The notes below the pieces were generated by a model. That model ran no database searches. It was not told the origin of the DNA and saw nothing but the letters and a program-made list of their open reading frames with translations. Position numbers and translations under genes: made by a program. From Vanilla planifolia (Eukaryota; Streptophyta; Magnoliopsida; Asparagales; Orchidaceae): DNA of 64,000 nucleotides. Shown here piece after piece: positions 58,154-64,000 of this stretch; position 1 is the stretch's first letter, and each line of letters opens with the position of its first letter. The stretch covers positions 124,001-188,000 of the forward strand of contig JAIUJO010000295.1 of the NCBI GenBank assembly GCA_023846275.1. Reading direction: 5' to 3'.

Positions 58154-58259
58154 GGTTCAATTTGATTCTATTCAATTTTGTTTAGTTCAAATCAATTCTT
58201 TTCGATTCAGTTCGTTTTGATTCGATTCAGTTCGATTAGGTTTTTTCGGTTTGATTCTC
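58154..58259 (+). repeat. GGTTY pentamer array D1
   Basis: First and most degenerate GGTTY array of the AT4 unit (many ATTC and TTTT variants). It leaves through GATTCTCTAGAGTAGAG, a decayed form of the GGTTCGATAGAGTAGAG exit. Confidence 0.85.
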
Positions 58260-58535
58260 TAGAGTAGAGTATAGTCCCGTAAAGTAGGGTAGGATAGGGT
58301 AATGTAGGTAGGGTAACGTTTGGTATGGTTGGGTGGGGTATAGTAGCATAGGGGAGGGTAGGGTATGGTAGGGTACATTAGAGTAAAGTAGAGTAGAGTA
58401 GACCTAGGTTAGGCTAAGCTAAGCAAGGCTAGGCTAAGCTAGACTAGGATCAGCAAGAGTATAGTAGAGTAGCATAGGGTATGGTATGTTAGGGTTGGTA
58501 GGGTAGTGTTGGTACGGTATGGTAGGGTAGGGTAG

Positions 58536-58701
58536 TGTTCGATTCTGTTCAGTTTGGTTGAGTTCTAATCTGTTCAATTCAGTTCTCCTCAGTTGGATCA
58601 GTTTTGTTCGGTTCGGTTCATTTCGATTCTGTTCAGTTCAATTTAGTTTTATTCAGTTTTGTTTTGTTTGGTTTTGTTTGGTACAATTAGGTTCAGTTCG
58701 A
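58536..58701 (+). repeat. GGTTY pentamer array D2
   Basis: Second array, entered through AGTGTTCGATTC like B1. It leaves through GTTCGATAGAGTAGAGTACAG, followed by GTAGCGTAGG and AACGTAGTGGAGGG words shared with A2, B1 and C2. Confidence 0.9.
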
Positions 58702-59014
58702 TAGAGTAGAGTACAGTAGCGTAGGATAGGTTAGAGTAGGGTGGAGTAAGGTAGGGTAACGTAGTGGAGGGTAGGGTAAGGCATGGTAGGGTAATATAGG
58801 GTAAGGTAGGAGAGGGTAGAGTAGAGTAGAGTGGAGTTGGATATAATAGAGTAGAGTAAAGTAGAGTTAAGTAGAGTAGAGTAGAGTTGGGTAAGGCTAG
58901 GCTAAGCAATGTAAGGCTAGGTTAGGCTAGGGTCGACTATGCTAGAGTAGAGTATAGTAGTGTAGCATAGGGTAGTGTGGGGTAGGGTAGGTTAATGTAG
59001 TGCAGGGTAAGGTA

Positions 59015-59167
59015 TGGTTTGATTCTGTTTGGTTCGGATCTGTTCCATTCGGTTCTGTTCAATTCGATTCGGTTTGGTTTGATTTGATTCGGTTTGGTTT
59101 GATTCAATTTGTTTTGGTTCGATTCCATTTTGCTTGGTTTGGTTCAGTTTGGTTTTGTTTAGTTTGG
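59015..59167 (+). repeat. GGTTY pentamer array D3, abutting AT4
   Basis: Third array. It joins AT4 at GTTTGGTTTTAAAAATAAT. Minus-strand frames through it (Asn/Lys/Gln/Thr-rich) are repeat translation. Confidence 0.9.
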
Positions 59168-59264
59168 TTTTAAAAATAATTAATATCCTTATAATATATA
59201 ATTTTGAAGATTTTATTTTTATAATGTCAATCTTCATGTTTGACATATTGTACATTGAGCGTTT

Positions 59265-59305
<41 letters not shown>

Positions 59306-62300
59306 CGCATAAATTGCTAACAAATTATACATTGAGTAACACTCATGTTAAAAAAAATTAATTTTAATTTTTGTAACCTAAGGAGTAATCAAATGTATTA
59401 TATTATTGATATGTAAAATAATATTTTATTTTGTTATTTTTAGTATATAAATTAATATTTAATCTTTTTATTTTATAATTAAAAATAATTCTAATAAATA
59501 TCAAGAAAAGATTTTTTTTTTAAAAAAAATTAAAAAATTAATATAAACTTTTATTTGTAAAAATAAATATAATATCTTTTAGTTTTATATAATTATTTAT
59601 TAAACCAAACTTAGATTCTATACCTTTTTTTCAAACTATTAGATTCCTTTATTATGTAATAAGTAAATTAATTTTTATATTTTAAAATAAAAATAAAGTT
59701 GTTAAATATAATTTGACTAACAGTAATGATATATCTTTTAGAAAAGTTAAATATTTCAATGTTTGATTTTATTTTATTTTTTATAAAAGTGCATAGATAA
59801 AAAAATTAAAAAATAATTTTATAAAGCAAATAAAATTCAAAATAATTAAAATAAAAAGATAGACAAATATTTCTAATAGTTTCATTGGTTTATTAAGTAT
59901 AAATTGTTACTAAAATAGTTGTACATTTCATGTTGTTGATAATGTGATGGTCTTTTTCATAGTATGCTTTGTGGGATAGCCACAAAATTAGTTGCCTTCC
60001 AAATTATAGCTTTTTATGAAGTTATGGTTAGCTCATAATTTATACTCTGTTTTGATGTTTGTAAATTTTTTATGCATTTGCATCCATGGTTAAAAACTTT
60101 TTCATTATGTGAGACAAAACGAAAAAATGTCTCATAGTTTGTTAATAATCCTTAAAAATTGTAAATTCTGAAGTGTTAATTATTTTATATTTTTCATATA
60201 ATACAATTTATGGAACTATCACAAAAATATTAACAATCCAAATTGTGAAATTTTAGAAAAATTCAATGGTGGTTAACAAATGGGTTTTGTTAGCTTTTGA
60301 CATCTACATAATTTGTTTTATATTGTTTTACCTAGAATAAGAATTGTCATAGTTTCAAACCAATAGACAAATATGCATAGTACTTGTCCAGAGGGTTTTT
60401 GTTTATTTTTTAAGTATAAAATCAAGAATAATTGAATTTGAAATCTATTTTTTGCTTAACATTTTGTAGATATAGTCATATTTAAATAAACTTTATAAAT
60501 AAATATATAATATTATAGGTAAATTTTACTTGTTCATGGCAAAAAAAATTTAAAGTAGGTAAATTTGATCTTTAAAATGGTTTCATGCTTCTTATTTTTC
60601 ATGTTAACTAATAATAATGATATATATTTTGGAGAAATTTAAAATTGTGATGACACTAATGATTTATATTTTTATCATTTTAGTTTAAGGTAACTAAGTT
60701 ATATTGATATTAGGCATATTTTAATTTTATATTTAGAATGATGATCTTTAGGTTTTAAGTTACTTATTTATTTATATGTTATGTTATTATTGTTTTCTTT
60801 TTTTCTATATTAAAGGCTCGATTAAGTTTATTTTTTATGTTTTAGGAGCTTAGAGTTTCAAGATATTATAATTTTAGTTTGAAATTTTTTTAATAATTGT
60901 TACAAAAAATTATAAATAAAATTATAATATCTTGAAACTCCAAGCTCCTAAAGCATAAAAAATAAACTTAATTGAGCCATTAATATACAAACAAAAGAAA
61001 ACAATAATAACATAACATATAATTAAATAAGCAACTAAAAACCTAAAGATCATCATTCTAAATATAAAATTAAAATATGCCTAATATCAATATAACTTAG
61101 TTACCTTAAACTAAAAGGATAAAAATATAAATCATTTGTGTCATCACTTCATATTTCTATTATCTAATATACCTTATTTCACTTTATGTAAAGTATATTT
61201 ATATTATAAGAACAGAGGTTGTAAATTAAAAAGAAAATTTAATTCTTATTATTTTTGTTTAAAAATACTTTGCTTTATTAAAATATTGTATTTGTTTAAT
61301 CATATTTTAAGATGATATTTATCACATTAAAAATCATTTTAAAAGTCTAATTATACACTTTTATAAGCACATTGTTAAGTTTTTTAAATTAAAAAAATAA
61401 CACATAGTTTGACCAAAATAAATAAAAATTTTATTCTTAAAAAATAAAGAAAGAAAGAAATTTTTTTTTATAAAAAGTGAATCATATTTTATTCATTTTA
61501 TAATATAACTATTTTATGAAGTCACTATACATAATAAATTTATTCAAAATTATCTTTAAAAATAAACTTAAATGGCACTATCTACATCACATTAGTCATA
61601 CATTTTAAAATTATCAAAAAAAAACATTTGAAAAATATTTTTTATTATTTTTATAGATTAAATATTTTTTTAGATTTTTTTGAATGTTTTCTCTTAGTAA
61701 TAAAAAATCTAATAAAAGACTAAATATTTTTTTAATTTAAGAATGTGATAGGTAAAAATTTTGAAAAGAAAAAATTTTTTAAATAAATACTACATAAAAG
61801 TTATTATGTTTTATACAATTATCTAACAAAATATGTTTGAGTGGTACCCTCTTTTATAATAATTTGTTTTGTTTCAATGAATGAAAACTTAAAGCTTATT
61901 TTTAAATATTTGCTTCTTTTGAAAAATAATACAGAGTAGAATTTAAATAATTTTTTAATACAATTGATTTTTTGGAAGATATAGAAATTATTAAAATAAA
62001 GATTTCAAACTTAACTCTTTTATAAAAAATTACTTGGAATAGATTTTTTGGAAACTTCTAATTATGTAAAAAATAAAATATTTATTACAAATTTGGATAA
62101 AATTTCTTTTACTACATATATTTTTGTAAAAGAATTTTAAAAAAATACTTATTAATTTATTAAACTCATACATTATTTAGAAAGGAGTATCTTAAGAGTC
62201 TTTTTGTAGTTTTGTACAATAAATTAATTTTTTTCATAATAGTTGATAAAAATCATGATTAAAATTAAATTTTTCTAATAAATAAGCATTATGTTTTGTT

Positions 62301-62459
62301 TGATTTTTTGATTAAAAAATTTTTAAAAATTAAAAAAAATTTAATCTTCATAAGGTATTCTTTTTTAAATAAAATCCTTTTTTAATGAAAATTCATGTCT
62401 ACGATACAAATGATGGTAGCAAGTACAAGACTCTTGATGATTGAAAAACTTAATAATGA
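59168..62459 (+). repeat. AT-rich block AT4, about 3.3 kb, with internal inverted self-copy
   Basis: It is collinear with AT1 (offset about 36.3 kb at the 5' end and 36.6 kb at the 3' end) and shares with it the 72-bp deletion, the lack of the TTAA-bounded 280-bp segment and the 3' end (GATGGTAGCAAGTACAAGAC). Unlike AT1 it keeps the stretch TATGCATTTGCATCCATGG around 60,071 and the full 5' end. It carries an extra 200 bp or so: an inverted copy of its own middle part (60,647-60,876). No coding frame, terminal repeats or RNA gene were recognised. Confidence 0.85.
60647..61147. repeat. Large inverted repeat (hairpin) inside AT4
   Basis: The left arm 60,647-60,876 is the reverse complement of the right arm 60,917-61,147, with about a dozen differences in 230 bp by eye (about 95% identity) and a spacer of about 40 bp. 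AT1 and AT2 have only the right-arm sequence (24,296 onwards and 39,356 onwards), so the left arm is the added piece. In AT1 a segment of about 31 bp (ATACAATATTCTTTCTTATT and onward) stands where the extra arm sits. The left junction shares GTGAT and the right junction shares TATTATAATTTTA with the displaced sequence. That is the signature expected of a template switch out to the opposite strand and back. Confidence 0.9.
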
Positions 62460-64000
62460 AGTAGAGTCGAGTAGAGTAGAGCAGAGCAGAGTAAAGAAGA
62501 GCAACATAGAGCTGAGCAAGGTAAGGCAGAGCATAGTAGAGTAGAACATAGTAGAGTAGAATAAAGTAGAGAAGAGTAAAATAGAGTAGAGTAATGCTAG
62601 GCTAGGCAAGGTTAGGTTAGGCTAGATTAGAGAATAATAAAGTGAAATAGAGTAGAGTAGAGTAGCATGGGGCTAGGCTTGGCTAGGCTATGCTATATTT
62701 GGCTTGGCAAGGTTACAATAGTGTAGAGTATGGTAGAGTAGAATAAAGTAGAGTAGAGTAGAGCAAGACTAGGTTATGTTAGGCTAGGCTAAGCTTGGGT
62801 GGGGTAAGACAGAGTAGAGTAGAATAGAGTATAATAAAGTAGAGTGGAGTAGAGTAGGCTTTGCTAGGCTAGGCTATGTTAGGCAAGGCTATGCTAGGTT
62901 AAGCTTGGCCAGGGTAAGCTAGAGTAGAGTAGATTAGAGTGGAGTAGAGTAGATCTAAGTAAAGTAGAGTAGAGCAGAATAAAATAAAGCTAAGCTAGGC
63001 TAAACTAGCATAAACTAAAGTAGAAAAGAGCAAATTAGAGTAACAATAGGTTAAGTTAAGCTAAGCTAGACAAGATAAGAATAAAGTATAGTAGAGTAAA
63101 GTAATGTAGAGTAGAGTTGAGAAGAGTAAGGCTAGGTTACCTAGGTAGGTTAGGTTAGGCTACGTTTGGCTTGGCTAGGCTCAACTAGGCTAAGTTAGGC
63201 TTAGCTTGAGTAGAGTATAGTAGAGTAGAGCAATATAGAGTAGAACAGAGTAAAGAAGAGTAGAACAAAGTAGAAAAGAATAGAGAATAGTAAAGCAAAG
63301 AAGAGTAGAGAAGAGTATAGCAAAGCATAGTAGAGTAGAGAAGTGTAAAACAAAGTAGAGCAGAGTAGCATAGGGCATAGAAGAGTAGAGTAGAATGGAG
63401 TAGTGCTAAGCTAGGTTATAGTATAATAGGGTAAAGTTGAGTAGAGTAATACAAGGCTATATTAGGTTAAACAATGTTAGGCTAGAGTACTATAGAGTAT
63501 AATAAAGTAGAGTTATATTAGGTTAGACAAGGTTACGTTATGATAGGTTAGGCTAGGGTAGGTTAGAGTAGAGTAGAGTAGAGTAGCATAGGCTATAGTA
63601 TGATAGAGTAATATAGGATAGGATAGGATAGAGTAGAGTAGAGTAAAGCAGAGTAGAGCAGAGCAAAGTATAACAAAATAGAGTAGAGTAGAACAAAATA
63701 AAGCATAGTAGAGCAAAGCAGAGTTGAGCAGAGTAGAGCAAAGCAAAGAAGAGTAGAATAGTGCATAATAAAGTAGTGTAGAGTAGAGCAGATAAGAGAA
63801 GAGAAGAGGAGAGAAGAGCAGAGTAGAGTAAAGTAGAATAGAGCAGCATAACATACAATGGGATAGGGTAGGGCAAGGTAGGGTAAGGTAGAGTTTAGTA
63901 GAGTATAATAGAGTAGAGTAGAGTAAAGCTAGGTGAGGTTAAGCTAAGAAGGGCAAGGATAGGATAAGAAGAGCTAGGCTTGGCTTGGTTATGCTAGGCT
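62460..64000 (+). repeat. Pentamer flank downstream of AT4, paralogous to 25,831-27,362
   Basis: It follows the AT1 flank to the window edge without large gaps. At 63,960-64,000 it still aligns with about 27,325-27,362 (both end TTGGTTATGCTAGGCT). The duplicated unit therefore extends beyond the right edge. Overlapping minus-strand frames at 63,513-63,876 mirror those at 26,954-27,220 because the DNA is duplicated. Confidence 0.9.

Noticed and set aside
1..64000. CRISPR array
   Set aside because: Repeats are 5-bp tandem units with no unique spacers of constant length.
1..64000. tRNA, rRNA or other structural RNA genes
   Set aside because: No recognisable conserved boxes or cloverleaf stretches were seen in reading either strand; the AT blocks are too AT-rich and the rest is pentamer repeat.

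Overview
I find no credible protein-coding, rRNA or tRNA gene in this 64 kb. The window is satellite DNA of a eukaryotic nuclear genome: degenerate 5-bp tandem repeats (on the G-rich strand AGAGT, AGGCT/AGGTT and AGGGT, plus GGTTC/GGTTT arrays) interrupted by four long, very AT-rich, non-coding blocks. Tens of kb of satellite with higher-order structure fits centromeric, pericentromeric, subtelomeric or other heterochromatin. The AT-rich blocks would suit a plant or another AT-rich eukaryote, but nothing here identifies the organism.

Layout. (1) 1-1,380: mixed pentamers with the pyrimidine-rich strand on top; this segment is an inverted copy of 28,280-29,675. (2) 1,381-16,135: a 14.75 kb simpler array, CTCTA and CTAGC/CTAAC blocks only, same polarity. 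(3) About 16,135: abrupt strand switch; everything to the right has the purine-rich strand on top. (4) 16,136-19,620: the simple AGAGT/AGGCT array in the new polarity. (5) 19,621-64,000: a higher-order repeat. Each unit runs AT-rich block, then AGAGT/AGGCT array, then an AGAGT/AGGCT/AGGGT array of about 7-10 kb, then three GGTTY arrays, the last of which abuts the next AT-rich block. AT-rich copies are AT1 (22,855-25,830), AT2 (37,557-40,981), AT3 (49,762-51,391) and AT4 (59,168-62,459), all in one orientation, plus a folded-back mini-copy AT' (36,929-37,150).

History readable in the sequence. AT1 and AT4, with their downstream flanks (25,831-27,362 and 62,460-64,000), are closest relatives. 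AT2 and AT3 with their flanks (offset about 10.4-10.6 kb) form a second pair, so whole units were amplified rather than the AT blocks jumping independently. AT4 carries a 230-bp inverted self-copy absent from AT1 and AT2. AT' is a truncated 5' end joined to its own reverse complement. AT3 has two internal deletions and an expanded TA microsatellite. A local duplication of about 0.63-0.71 kb produced AT' or its neighbour. AGGGT runs form G-quadruplex motifs, GGAGA runs form pure purine tracts, and GGTTY arrays are the only CpG-dense sequence. The many long open frames are an artefact of stop-free pentamers on one strand.
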